Source of the DNA: Ctenosaura bakeri
Taxonomy: Eukaryota > Chordata > Lepidosauria > Squamata > Iguanidae
DNA length: 64,000 nucleotides
Assembly: GCA_948474755.1 (NCBI GenBank)
Contig: CAOLHI010003134.1
Coordinates: 124,001-188,000, forward strand
Reading direction: 5' to 3'
Shown here: in pieces, positions 26,775 to 37,522 of the stretch
How the letters are laid out: every line of letters starts with the position of its first letter
How positions within the stretch are numbered: position 1 is the stretch's first letter
Made by a program: the position numbers and the translations under genes
The notes under the pieces: generated by a model
Databases searched by the model: none
Seen by the model: only the letters and a program-made list of their open reading frames with translations
Told to the model about the DNA's origin: nothing

Positions 26775-27690
26775 ACCCACCAGGCAAAATAACGTGGTCC
26801 TCACCTCCTATTGCAGCTCCTCCAGGAACAACATATTCCCCTCTTCAGACAAATGAATGTAATCTGTCCTGTAGAGCTCTGGCCACTGAAAAACTATGGC
26901 AAAATGTGGGAGAAAGGGGTTCAATCCATTGCCCATGGCACTGCAAAGTTCCCTGTTGATCTTTCTCCAAGACCTAAGTCTCTGGGACTATCCTCCCTAT
27001 GCCACAGGTGGTGGGGCAAAATGGTAGAAACTTCAGGTCAACAATTTTCTGTAAGATGATAACCCTTCATTTCTTGTAAAACAAGTGACTTGTCCTTCAG
27101 CAAACCCAAGTCATTTCCAGAAAGGTGAATGACTAACAGGTCATTCAAACAAAAGAAGCAACAAACCACTTCACTGGATGCCTTTTTCCCAAGTCACTCC
27201 ACAATGGCAGCATCATTTAATTCCAGTTGAGCCTGGAGCAGCATGCCAGCCCTGAAGAATGGCAATGTCAGGCCTGGCATAGTGCCCAGAATACCATATG
27301 TTAGGCACAAATCAGGACCCTCCATCTTGCCATACAGCACCTAGAATCTAATACAGGAACAAAGAAAACAGGAACAAAGTTAGTTGAGCAAAATAGCCTC
27401 AAAATTTAAGAGGATATGTATGCATCCTTGCAGCAGAAGATTTCCAGTGCTGATGTGCTGGACATCCTGTGGGCCAAAGCCCATAGCAGAAGCAATGGAG
27501 GCAACTCTGATCCTAAATGAAAGCATCCCAAACATAATCCCATGCAGGCCCAAGCATTGCAAGGCCTTTGAGGTAACTCCCAAAATTTATACCTAGTAAG
27601 GGTCAAAAAGTCATTGTGACAAAACAGCAATCTCAGTCCAACCCCCTGAGCTGCACATCACACACAAACAGAGCATAAAGCCAAGTCAGA
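26775..27690 (-). pseudogene. Ngaro-like element relic, copy 1: tyrosine recombinase C-terminus plus SGNH hydrolase domain
   Basis: The minus strand carries two adjacent domains in broken frames. First, a tyrosine recombinase C-terminus: DFLTLTRYKFW (about 27615-27585), then LSFRIRVASIASAMGFGPQD (about 27525-27465). Box II reads LSFR, so the arginine is kept but the usual histidine is lost. Next comes an SGNH/GDSL-type hydrolase: QLELNDAAIVE (about 27230-27195), block III VIHLSGNDLGLLKDK with its Gly-Asn-Asp (27132-27085), and block V PELYRTDYIHLSEEGN with the Asp-x-x-His pair (26887-26840). The block I serine is not readable. Ngaro-group DIRS-like retrotransposons are known to carry YR and SGNH proteins, which is the basis for the name. 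No reverse transcriptase is seen nearby. Several stops make it inactive. Confidence 0.75.
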
Positions 27691-28390
27691 GCACAATCCT
27701 AAGTGCACTGTCACCCCTACTCCTTTCTGATCAGTTTTGAATGATTAAAACATGAGGAGAAAGAGGAGGACCAAAGTCATCCTCAAATAAAAACGGCAAC
27801 ATACCGCTCTGCCAGAAACCTCTTTTCCCTACATCACTCAACCCCAGTTGAGCCCCAAATTGGCAACTTCAGGCCTGACACACCGAGCAGTAAACCATAC
27901 TATTGCCACAGATCAAGATCTGTTGTCTCACCAAACAGCATCCAACAGAGAAAGACAAAGAACAACAGTTCATATGTCATAAAGCTTTCAGAACCTAAGA
28001 GGATGTGTGTACCTCTTTGCAGTGGATAACCTCCAACACCCAATGTGCTGGATAAATTCTGGGGCTAAGCCCATTGCAACAGCTGTAGAGCCAGCACCAA
28101 TCAGGAAAGAATAGGTGCAAAACCTGACATCTTGCAGGCTTTGAAAGACATTGGAAGTGACAATCCAAAACTGGTACCTGGTAAGGGGCAAAAAGTCAGC
28201 ATGGCAAAAAAGAACTCAGGTTTAACTAACTCCCTCTCCCCTGACCAAATATAATTCTGCAGAATATGAGCTGGGCATGTGCTGAGCCAGCACACAACTC
28301 CAACTTGATTGTCACCTCTCCCATCTCTGATCAGTCTTGGAACATCCACAGAACAACCAGCTACTCAGACAAGGTTACGTCCCCAAAAAC
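27691..28390 (-). pseudogene. Ngaro-like element relic, copy 2: tyrosine recombinase plus start of SGNH domain
   Basis: A second, separately diverged copy lies directly upstream of copy 1 in the same orientation. The recombinase part reads PLTRYQFWIVTS (about 28190-28155), then TYSFLIGAGSTAVAMGLAPE and FIQHIGCWR (28110-28025), then KRYTHPLRF and a stop near 27988. In active YR enzymes box II is HxxR; here it is YxxL, so both catalytic residues are lost, while the nucleophile-region tyrosine (KRYTHP) is still present. The frame is open for 67 codons. After a pyrimidine-rich stretch, SGNH-like words follow: CGNSMVY in the block I position (usually GHS), GAQLGLSDV and PFLFEDDFGPPLSPHVLII. It stops short where block III would begin, next to copy 1's recombinase. 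Dead relic. Confidence 0.72.
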
Positions 28391-28930
28391 CAGAGCTCTA
28401 TTGGAAGTGTTCCCTTTAGCAACTACCACTAACTTACTAACACACAAGACCCCTCCCCCCAAAAAAACACAGTCAAATCTACTACCTAGGAAAGTAATGC
28501 ATCATAAACAGAACCTAAAATAACAAACCACATGCTTGCTAGAGCTCTAAGAATGTTTGTGAATAAAGGCTCATGCTGATCAGCAAACTGTTCTCTTTCC
28601 CTGTCCCACTCTTGGTATCCTTTTATCCCTGAGCATTAGCAGTGAAAGCCAATGCATACTGCCTGAAGGACTGTGGAGTTAGCCAACTGTCCTTGAAAAG
28701 AAATACAGTACTACAATATGTATTCAACAGGAGTAGGTTATGATGAGCGCAGACTATTACACAATCTACATAACTTGTACTCTCTTCTCGCCTTCTGATA
28801 GTTCCTTCTAGTATTTGGAGCTATAAGGAGACATGGTTCAGACAACTTCACCTTTCCAAGGCTTCACAGGACTCTGCACATAGGGACAGGACTGGAGTTT
28901 GTTTCTTAATCAAACTGGCTAAAGTACTAC
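28391..28930. other. Unassigned DNA upstream of the recombinase relics
   Basis: If the relics came from a Ngaro retrotransposon, its RT and RNase H genes would lie here on the minus strand. I looked for them and see no RT motif, so either this part was never copied or it has decayed. Confidence 0.4.
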
Positions 28931-29030
28931 TACTACTACTAAAATTTATTTCTATCCCACCTCTCCACATGGATCCAGGCGGCGAACAACATGACATACA
29001 TTAAATACATTAAAAAACATTTAAAAAATT
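28931..29030 (-). repeat. LINE 3'-end (L2-like) fragment
   Basis: 'aatttatttctatcccacct' and 'aggcggcgaacaacatgaca' are the reverse complement of a squamate LINE tail like the one at 16505-16580. A (CTA)n patch precedes it at 28926-28941. Confidence 0.45.
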
Positions 29031-29409
29031 ACCCAATCCTCCCCACCCACCAACCAACCAAAACCAACCCCTTAAAACACACAACAATTAACAGTCCATC
29101 AATTAACTATTAACAAAACAGCAAGACAATTGAGGGGAGGCGATGGAAATCCTAGTCATGGAAGGCCTGTTGGCAGGGGAAAACCACACCAGCAACATCC
29201 CTCATGGCCTCACTCCATCAAGAGTCTGCAGACCAGCTGAAATATACTCTGATATTGAGTAGACCATCAGAGCTAGCTGATGAAACTGCTCCACTGGAAT
29301 GTGAAGAATTGGTTAACTCAGTTGTATGTGTCACAGTGAACAAGTCATTATACTTTAGACTCCTAACCATGAAGGCTTGGACCAAGAACACGGTATGAGG
29401 AGATACAGA
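29031..29409. other. Unassigned DNA
   Basis: A- and C-rich at first, including a (CCAA)n-like patch at 29048-29070. Nothing else recognised. Confidence 0.4.
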
Positions 29410-30742
29410 GGCCCTTTCTGCATGGTGTTTTTAAAGCGCATTAGGTACGGTCCCTTCCCCCTTCAGGAGCCACTGTACCACATGACATTCCAGCCAGCCA
29501 GGTACTATCTTGGCCACAGGCAGTGCTGATGTCGCTTTTTTTCATTTTCACCTGAAAGGCAAAAATAACCTCCCTTTCATGCATCAATCGCATGAGTCAA
29601 GGGCATGTGGAGCCATCATCCGGTGTGCTTCCAGAAATGACCTGGGAGTGGGCAGGGTTGGGCAGTCCCTGCTGTCTGTCCCTCATGCAGCAACTTCCAG
29701 GGGAAGCTCCGCCCAGCAGCAGGGCAGCTGCTGGCCCCATCACAGCAGGAAACACTGCAGGACACGTCGCCACATGAGGCCAGCCTGGGGCTGACATTGC
29801 CACTCACACTTGAGATGACAGCAGCCCCCAGGGTCTGGCTGACTGATCTTTTTTTTTTGAATGGTGCTATTGTTAGCACGTTAGCACAAAGCAATGTGCC
29901 CTAATGGCTGACAACCAGCCTAGTTGTCACAGTGGAATCAGCGAGGAGCCCCCAGAGTGAAAACCTCTCCCCCTGCCATTCCCATGGCCATCACCCAAAC
30001 AGCCAAACACCTCCAACCTTGCTAAACATGGTGGACACATCGGGGAGTCCAGCCAGCACGCCCAACACATATGTCCCCAATGAGAAATGCAGTGACCCAC
30101 ATATCAGCAGGAAGAATGGACTGCACACACACAAGGTGGGTAACACCTGGATAGGAAGCATGGCATGTGCAAGGCACCCCGGGGACTTAACAGTCCACAA
30201 GGTGGAAGGAATGCCATACTGCATAGGATGCAGCAACTGAAAAGGCCACTGTGAGTCTGTGACTCTGGACAGGACCCACCATACACACCTAGAAATGTAG
30301 TGGCAGCACTTTATTCTGCTGTGTGGACACCTCACCAGGATACCATGTGCAGTTCAGGGGTATCGGAAAGCAAGAATGATAGTGTACACACTGGAACATG
30401 CCCAGAGCTGGGAAACAGAAAGGATGAAAGGCCCGGAAAACCATGGACCCCTGCAAGGAAAGCCTTAGGAAGTCTGGGATGTCTAGCCCGATGGAAACCA
30501 GGTTGACAGCAGACAGAAGAGCCATGCTGTCAGATTTCAGGGGACATCACAGTGTACATGGAGCTAACCCTTTTCTTGCTGCTGCTGCAGAGACCAAGAC
30601 ATGGCACAATAGGGCCAAATGTCAGGCAAACAGATTGCACCCAAAGATCAGGGAGAATCCCTGGAGGGCACACCCTTCTGATGATGCAGTGTGCAGTGTG
30701 CAATGTGCAATGTGCTGCCTCCCAATGTGGTGGGCTCAGCTT

Positions 30743-30850
30743 CCTTCCTGAGAGGTGTGTAAACAGAGGCTGGATGGTCCTCTATCAGGAGCCTTCCTGC
30801 ATGGCAGGGTTGGACTCCATGGCCATTCTGGACCCTCCCAGCTCTAGGAT
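30743..30850 (+). repeat. CR1 LINE 3'-end fragment inside the 2.2-kb element
   Basis: 'gtaaacagaggctggatggt' and 'gcagggttggactccatggc' are CR1 3'-end words. Its position between the intact termini of the DNA element shows that it was either inserted into, or carried by, that element. Confidence 0.75.
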
Positions 30851-31285
30851 GCTAAATTGCATGACTCCATGATTTCAGCCCACCCTCCCCAGTCCACCAG
30901 ATAGAAGCAGATTGGTGGAATCTTCCCCATTGGTTGAGACGGCGGCAGCGATGGAGCTGGCTGCTTGGGTGGAGATGGTGGCGGCTGCCACCAGGGTGGC
31001 TCCCCTCTCTCGCTGCCGCTGCCGTGCCCTCCAGGCCTGGACAACAGTGATGTTGTTCATATAGAGCTGCATGGCCTATGTCCCAAGAAGCTCCATCTGC
31101 TCAGGCTCCGTCATGGGAGTAGTGGAGACAGCTACTCCTCGAGCTGGGTCACAGCTGCAATCTGTCCTGTCAGCCCCCACCTTTTCCGGTGCAGCCTGTT
31201 ACAGGCAGGCTTCTGCTACTGGCCTGCACTTGAGGCTGATGCAAGCACCTGTTGGCAGGATCTAATGTTAGCATGATAGCCCGCA

Positions 31286-31286
31286 A

Positions 31287-31366
<80 letters not shown>

Positions 31367-31394
31367 CCACCACCACCACCACCACCACCACCAC
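31286..31394. repeat. Compound microsatellite (ATA)n-(ACA)n-(CCA)n
   Basis: A run of about 109 bp changes unit in two steps, from ATA to ACA to CCA, with few interruptions inside each block. Each step is one T-to-C or A-to-C change within the unit, as if point changes were followed by block expansion. Homopolymer frames such as poly-Ile, poly-Thr and poly-Val across it are artefacts. Confidence 0.95.
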
Positions 31395-31859
31395 TGACCA
31401 ATCAGGGGTGGTGGGGTGGGGACAGGGCAGGACCTGGGCATGGCCCAGGACACCAACCTGCAGAAAAGGTACCAGGCAGGAGCCGGTACTCTCTCACAAA
31501 TGCCCTGGTGCATGCGGAATGCAATAGGCTCTGTACTGGGCCTCTTGCGATATTAGCAATATCACAATGACACCAGTTCATCGCGCTATTAAGATATGGT
31601 GCAGAAAGGGCCAGAGATGATCAAATTAACACTATTGACCAGGGTCATATTGTAACCAGTAATAGACTGACAACTTGTGAATTCAGCAGCCCCCAACCAA
31701 ACTGTCACCACGTTTGGAAAAATACCAGGAGCTACCTTACATGCCAGACACGAAAACAAAAAGACTCTGGCACCATGTTCCTGTAAAGTAAACTGATGTG
31801 TGAAGGTTCTCTGAGGCTCCATTAAAATGGAGGGGAAACTCACTCTAAACCTCCATGCT

Positions 31860-31940
31860 TTTTGTTGTGTGCCTTCAAGCCATTTCTGACTTATGGCAAT
31901 CCTAAGGCAACCCACAGGGTTTTCTGGGGCTCTCTGGTTT
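31860..31940 (-). repeat. Sauria-type SINE, 3' part
   Basis: 'ttgttgtgtgccttcaagcc', then 'tctgacttatggcaatccta' and 'acagggttttctggggctct' are the reverse complement of the tail half of the squamate tRNA-derived SINE whose fuller copy lies at 56654-57325. The tRNA-like head is absent. Confidence 0.7.
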
Positions 31941-34132
31941 TGAATTACCATACATAAAAAGGGGTGATGTGGAAAATCTGCAAAAAGAATACTGAAGCTG
32001 GACTTAAAACCATCACATATATTATGGGCATCTGAAACTTCCTAACAGACATGCACTATGAAACCAGCATGTCTAATCAAAGGAGACCTAGCACCTTTAG
32101 GAAGTGGCTATCAAGCTCTTTGTCCCTTGCACTTTAAGTCTTGGTCCCAACTGTTAGCTCATTGGGCTTTCTTTATTGGCAATTCTAAAAAGAATAAGGA
32201 ACATTGCAACCGGAGTACTCAAACTTTAATTTGTATGAGTGATGTGAACAGAAGCTCCTTCAAACTAAATTGCCAACACAGAAGGAGCTCTTGTGAAATC
32301 TGTATAGGCTTTCCTCCTAGCCTAGTGCTGTCTGGGTCCAATTAACTATATGTGTGCTGTGAGATGTGTCATGTAAATGGCTTGCAACAGATCTTAGGAA
32401 AGAGAGGAGTTAATTACATCTTATACTAGATGATTTATCATAAAACACCATGCAGATCACATGAAGTCTATACTGAGCGGTAAAACAATGCCATGTACTA
32501 ACTCAGAGATAAAGCATATCGACTTTGCACTCTAACTATGACCTCACAGAAATAAGATAACCTGAGAGCCAGATTTTGGCCCGTGTCTGATATATTCACT
32601 TGTTCCTAGGTTTCCCACTTTTTAATAATTGAGCTTCTTCTCCATGTTTTTCTCTGATTCCCTATAGAGCAGTTAAAAGACAGGCCTGCTGTTTTCTAGA
32701 TACAATCCAATAGATCATTTTGCCCCCCTTTGTATACAGGGAAGTCCCAAGTTCATTCCAAGGTTTCAAGACCATGTTTCTAAGCACTGGTTTCATTTGC
32801 CCTTCTGGTTGGCTGTTTCCATTTAAACGTGACTGTAAGTCTTATTCAGGTGTCTTTTTTCTGAGTTTGTAGAATAAATCTAAGAGGGGCACTCCATCCA
32901 TGCCCCTTTGCTCCTGACCAATCTGTGTTGATACAGGAAGGTGTGAAAATAAACTACAGTTGCAATCTAGTGATCATGGTTATGGAGTTCCACCCAATTG
33001 GAAACTCTGCTTACACATTTTTGCTGACCTCTGTGACCACACTTATTTCGTAACCAAAGAACATACAACAGGAACCCATAAATCATTAGCTTCAAAAGAA
33101 GATTTTAAGGGAAGGGTCCTGTTTTGATGAATGAAGCACTGCCAACGTAAGAAAGGGACACACATACTCCTGTCATACCACCCATTTTCCTTCCCTGATC
33201 CTCATATCTTGAGAGGTGACCACATAATGTAACCACTTTCATATCATAAAATAACATTGAGGGGAAAAAAAAACATTGAGTGCCTTGATTTTGATAAATT
33301 CACATAGGATACCAAAGCCCCTTCAAGAGTACAGGTGGGATCTGTCAATGACTTTTCTAGCATAAACCATGCCTAACCTCACAATATAGTAACTCTAGCA
33401 TGTTAACCTTGTAGTGCTTTTGCATGCATTTCTGATTAGAATTTCAGTGAGACTTACTCCTAGGTGAGTAAGTATAGGACTGCAGCCTTAAAAAGAAATA
33501 TTACATTCTTGAATGTGTCTGATCATTTATTACTATTTTTCCCCTATCTGTGATGATACTGTGTTCTTAGTAAATGGGCTTCAGTCCTCAGCTTTCAGCA
33601 TTCATTACCCACCCATTTCTATTATTTTCTGTATTCCCAGATTTATAAAATACGTGTATGGATTATCAGTGCTGATAGCATTAAGCATAACATTTAATAC
33701 GGTGCAGAGAATTTTCCATTCTTTGGTACATTTTATGGGATCCACACTGAAGTATCAAAGAGTCTGAATATATTTTACATTTTCTTTGAGGTACAGCTAG
33801 CAACCATGTGTGGTTTACAGTGATAAGCGAACTCTTTAGGGGCTGAGCAATGCACTAGAGTTAAAGCCATTGAAAGGTTTAAACATTTTAAGTCAAGAGT
33901 GTTGCAATGCAAGCCCTTGAATGCAAAGCATATTAAATCATTTCCAGGGATGCTGACCTTTGTTTCACTTAAGCTGTGTTGTAAGAAAGCACTAAAGTAC
34001 ATCAGATTAACTACTTTGCTGTGGTTGTGTAGCCATGTAGATATGATGCATTTTCACCTTATGAAAGGTCAATATCCTCTCAGATTCAAAGCGTCAGTGC
34101 ATTTCTTTTACATTACATTTCAAGAAGACATG
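31941..34132. other. Unassigned DNA
   Basis: No gene recognised over about 2.2 kb. The words 'gagacttactcctaggtga' and 'aggactgcagcctta' near 33447-33490 resemble a common sauropsid repeat that I cannot name. Confidence 0.4.
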
Positions 34133-34150
34133 GTGTGTGTGTGTGTGTGT
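34133..34150. repeat. (GT)n microsatellite
   Basis: Short pure dinucleotide run. Confidence 0.9.
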
Positions 34151-34612
34151 TTTTTCATTTTATTTTTTTGGGAGAAAAGGGAAGTGCCATAAAGCCTAAA
34201 ATCAATGTGAAGCAGATAACAAATTGAGGCATGGTTCCCTATAGATGAAGTCACTGAAATATTTGCTCAGCATGGGGTAATTTCCAACTGATCCTGACAT
34301 AGTTTAGGAAAATGCCAGTAGTTCAGGCATATGGAATGATCGATGTTAACCTTGGGGTACACTTTTGATCTCTGTTATAACTGACTTATTTGAATGGGAA
34401 AATGGCATTGTTTTGGAGTGAAAATTTCAAGGGGAAGCATTAATCCAGAGTAAAATAGAGATACATTATTCCAGGCAGTCATCATGACAGTTCCCACTGC
34501 TACAGTATAACTACTTAATAACCCCTTCTCAATTAACAGTCCAATACAGGAAGCCCTGCTTATCTGATGGGTTAAGGACCGAGGACTGTTAGAAAGTGGA
34601 ATCAGTTGAATA

Positions 34613-34638
34613 GTGTGTGTGTGTGTGTGTGTGTGTAT
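34613..34638. repeat. (GT)n microsatellite
   Basis: Pure TG run of about 26 bp followed by CA-containing sequence (ATACACATGG). Confidence 0.9.
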
Positions 34639-34989
34639 TCATACACATGGAAACATATATACACACATATCACATAAAAGTGAAGTAAAATGCCACAATA
34701 AAATATCCTCTAATAGATTTAAAGAGATATGTGTGATACACTAACATACCTGTAATATCCAAATGGGTTTTTAAATTAGTTTTCTTTCAGGTGATACAGA
34801 AACTTATGGGGCGGGGGAGGTTGTGTGTGTAATAAAGCAACCAGACAACACTGAAGTGAACACAGGAGCAATTTCTTAGGGTAACAATATCCACCTTTAT
34901 TTCAAAATGAAGCACAAAATGAATCACCTCTCAAAACTATGTAAATAGAAAACCGCATCTTGGAGCATCCATCACACACTTTCAGTCCC
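34639..34989. other. Unassigned DNA
   Basis: AT-rich; nothing recognised. Confidence 0.4.
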
Positions 34990-35062
34990 AGAAAATCCTG
35001 TGATTGTTTCACCTTAGGGTCTCATAAGTGAGAAACAACTTGAAGCCACACAATAACAATCA
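34990..35062 (+). repeat. Sauria-type SINE, 3' part
   Basis: Reads 'accttagggtctcataagtg' then 'gagaaacaacttgaagccac' and 'acaataacaa', the plus-orientation tail of the SINE seen at 56654-57325. The tRNA-derived head is not present. Confidence 0.65.
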
Positions 35063-35189
35063 AGTAACCCTGGATATACTATACTTTTGTATTAGCAGAT
35101 GACCACTATTTGATACACTTCTTCCTCATTTTTAATAGCCACTCCACTCATATATAAATTCTTGTGCACATTTTCTATAATATGTATTT

Positions 35190-35254
35190 TATTATTATTG
35201 TTGTTGTTGTTGTTGCTGCTGCTGTTGTTGCTGTTGTTGTTGTTGTTGTTATTT
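35190..35254. repeat. (TTG/CTG)n triplet microsatellite
   Basis: About 65 bp of TTG triplets interrupted by CTG triplets. It is a small relative in style of the very large mixed triplet array at 38654-48107. Confidence 0.9.
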
Positions 35255-35458
35255 TTTCCTGGTCAGAGGAACGCACTGAAACACTGAAATGTCGAGATAC
35301 ATTCAAATACCAGATAATGACCATTTCAGTTCATGCATTGGTTTGGAACATGTGTATTAGGCAGGTCCACATTACATGTGGAGACCAACAAATTTATATT
35401 TTCTTCCTAGTTCCATTTCTAGTAATATAAATGTTGGAGAGGAATGCACAAACACTCA

Positions 35459-35660
35459 CAGCTTTTCCATAGTATACTATTGAAGTTCTATTATTCCACA
35501 TTCAAGATCCGGTGGAATTCTGGGGTTTGTAGTTTATTGAGGCCAAAGAGTTTTCTGGCTGAGAATTCTAAATGCCCCTCCCTAAAGTGCAAACCCCAGG
35601 ATTCCATTGGATGTTGAAAGTGGAATTAAAGCACTATAACTGTGTAGTGCAGAAAGGCTC
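35459..35660. mobile_element. Palindromic PIF/Harbinger-like MITE, family D
   Basis: A 202-bp element with TCA on both sides (35456-35458 and 35661-35663). Ends are CAGCTTTTCC and AGAAAGGCTC. The halves are inverted copies of each other, with CTATTATTCCACATTCAAGA on the left and TTGAAAGTGGAATTAAAGCA on the right, so the single strand can fold along nearly its full length. It aligns with the copies at 51401 and 63082. No coding content. Confidence 0.8.
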
Positions 35661-35663
35661 TCA

Positions 35664-36411
35664 GACTCATTTTCTGCCAAATGCATGAAGCTATGCATTA
35701 AGAATAAGTTTACAAGTGTTGTAATTCTACAGTTTGAATATGTTATTTTAAACAATTTTTTCTGACTTAACTGATTTTAGGATTTATAACAGACTCTAAT
35801 AAATTCAGCAACTAAAACACGGTCTATTATAATATTATTCCCCCCTGCCATTAAAAGAAAATTCTGAGCCATGTATTTGCTGTAAAATATTTTAACATGA
35901 TTTTTTAATTACAAAACCACCACCAAGAACAATCTTAAACATTATAAATCTTGTCCTGTTCTGAATGTGAAGTCAAACCAGCATAAATATATAAGAAGTG
36001 TTTTATCAGACTAAACGCCAATCTAGTCTAATAAAACACTAGATAGTAGCAGTCAGATAGATGTGTCCAGATATTGAGAAACAGAGGACATGTTGGCCAA
36101 TGACAAGTGATTTGTTATTAGCATGTTTTGCTCAGGCGCATACTCATTTGGACTCTTTCTATGACACCATGGCTTTACAATGGCTTCTTATTACAGCCGA
36201 TGTGGCTTGATATCTAAGGGAACCTCATTCAAGGAAGAATTTTTGGGACTTGTGTAAAGTTCAAGAACAGCTGATAAGCTTATTAACTTGCCTGGTCATT
36301 CAAATTGTGGGTAGGTATTGGAAAAACACCTAGGCCATGCTGTAGATCCTAACTCACCTTTTTTTTTAACACACACACAATTCAAGAGAGGCACCTGCTA
36401 AGAAATACAGA
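35664..36411. other. Unassigned DNA
   Basis: No gene or repeat family recognised. Confidence 0.4.
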
Positions 36412-36836
36412 GGCCCTTTCTGCAGCTTACCTTTTTGTGGAGCTGGGGTGCGAGGATCATGTGAGCAGCCTCTTGTGAGAGGCTCTCACATCCCTGCTGC
36501 TTCAGCTCCACAGTTGCTATCTGCTTGCAAGCAGGCAGTGTCAGAGCCCCTCCTCTTCCTTCTGCAGTGCAGCCTGGGATTTTCCCAGGTTGTGCTGGGA
36601 CAGAAAGTGCAAGCACCGTGGCTCTGGAGCTCCACACACACGGTAAGTGCCTGAGGGGCCCTGGAGCAATGCGTGACCGTGCACCATTGTTGGCTCAAAG
36701 CCGAAAATGAAATAGTGCATGATCGGTGCCTGCTGGCCCCTGGAGCATCGCGTGATTGCAAGTGTGTGGACCACTCCTCACAATTGCACGATGCTCCAGG
36801 GCCCTTTTGCATGGCAAATGCTGCGAGAAAAGGGCC
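36412..36836 (+). mobile_element. PIF/Harbinger-like MITE, family A
   Basis: A 425-bp element starting GGCCCTTTCTGCAGCTTACC and ending GCGAGAAAAGGGCC, with AGA on both sides (36409-36411 and 36837-36839). It shares its interior with the copy at 21727-22139, including TGCAGCCTGGGATTTTCCCA and the subterminal CCCTTTTGCATGGCAAATG. No transposase is encoded. Confidence 0.85.
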
Positions 36837-37111
36837 AGAGTCACAGTAGTAATGCTTTCTTAGAGACAAGGAGACTGCAGTTCTATTGGATATGTGTGTC
36901 TCCCAGGTTAAGTCAGTTTAAATTTTTTGCTAGTAGAAAAGCTCTCAGTATGCTTCCTTTTTCCAGCGTTACTTCTAGCTTTTATCTTAGCTCATCTAGT
37001 TCTTCCTGGAATGGATCTGCCTCAGTCATGCTCCAAGCCACATTTGTACCCTCTGCATCATTATACCATCAATTTGGTCTCAAATGACTTGGATTCCAGT
37101 ATGAGGAACTT

Positions 37112-37521
37112 GGCCTTTTCTGTACAATGCACCCAATCCTCCATGAGGATGAGAGAAGGATGGGGCTGGGATGAGGCTTATGCACAACATTGTCCCAGTT
37201 ACATCCTTCTCCCATCCCTAGGCAGTGTGATCATATTGGAAATCATTGATGGGTGTTCCCCATCAATGACCAGTGATCATGCCATCCTCCCACTGTGTGT
37301 CTGCACCTAGCTTTGTTGTGGAGCTCCTGGAAGTGTAATGGCTGCATTTCTTGACTTACAGCAGCCTGGGACAGTACCTGTCTGGCATAACAATTGTGCT
37401 TCCTGGTTCCCGCAGGCAGCCAGTGCAGAGGGGAGTGTGCCATCATGCTCCTCTTCCAGGAGAGCTACTGTCGCCATCATCACTGGATGCTGATGAGACA
37501 GAGGTAAACTGCAGAAAGGGC
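37112..37521 (-). mobile_element. PIF/Harbinger-like MITE, family B
   Basis: Left end GGCCTTTTCTGTA and right end TGCAGAAAGGG(C). The reverse complement aligns with the elements at 59254 and 60870: shared words include 'atcattgatggg' with 'ccccatcaatgac', and 'gcagcctgggacagtac'. CTT may flank both sides if the last base of the right end is lost. No protein encoded. Confidence 0.7.
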
Positions 37522-37522
37522 T

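Larger units (their letters stand above)
29410..31612. mobile_element. 2.2-kb PIF/Harbinger-like element with perfect TIRs
   Basis: The ends are exact inverted repeats, GGCCCTTTCTGCA at 29410-29422 and TGCAGAAAGGGCC at 31600-31612, flanked by AGA on both sides (29407-29409 and 31613-31615). A 3-bp duplication with GGCCC termini fits PIF/Harbinger. At 2203 bp it is five times longer than the related MITEs. Inside lie a CR1 3' piece (30743-30850), a GC-rich section with arginine-rich frames (about 30940-31060) and a compound microsatellite (31286-31394). The arginine-rich frame could be the remains of a transposase leader, but I see no catalytic DDE motif. It is either a decayed autonomous copy or a non-autonomous element that captured other repeats. 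Confidence 0.75.

Noticed and set aside
30940..31060. Arginine-rich frame as the start of a Harbinger transposase
   Set aside because: Only a short basic segment with a stop soon after; no DDE catalytic motif was found, so I did not call a gene.
33438..33495. A short sequence like a common sauropsid repeat (ACTTACTCCTAGGTGAG...GACTGCAGCC)
   Set aside because: Too short and I cannot name the family with confidence, so it is mentioned only in the unassigned interval.
34545..34610. Possible Tigger/mariner terminus (CCCTGCTTATCTGATGGG)
   Set aside because: No matching inverted end or TA duplication found.
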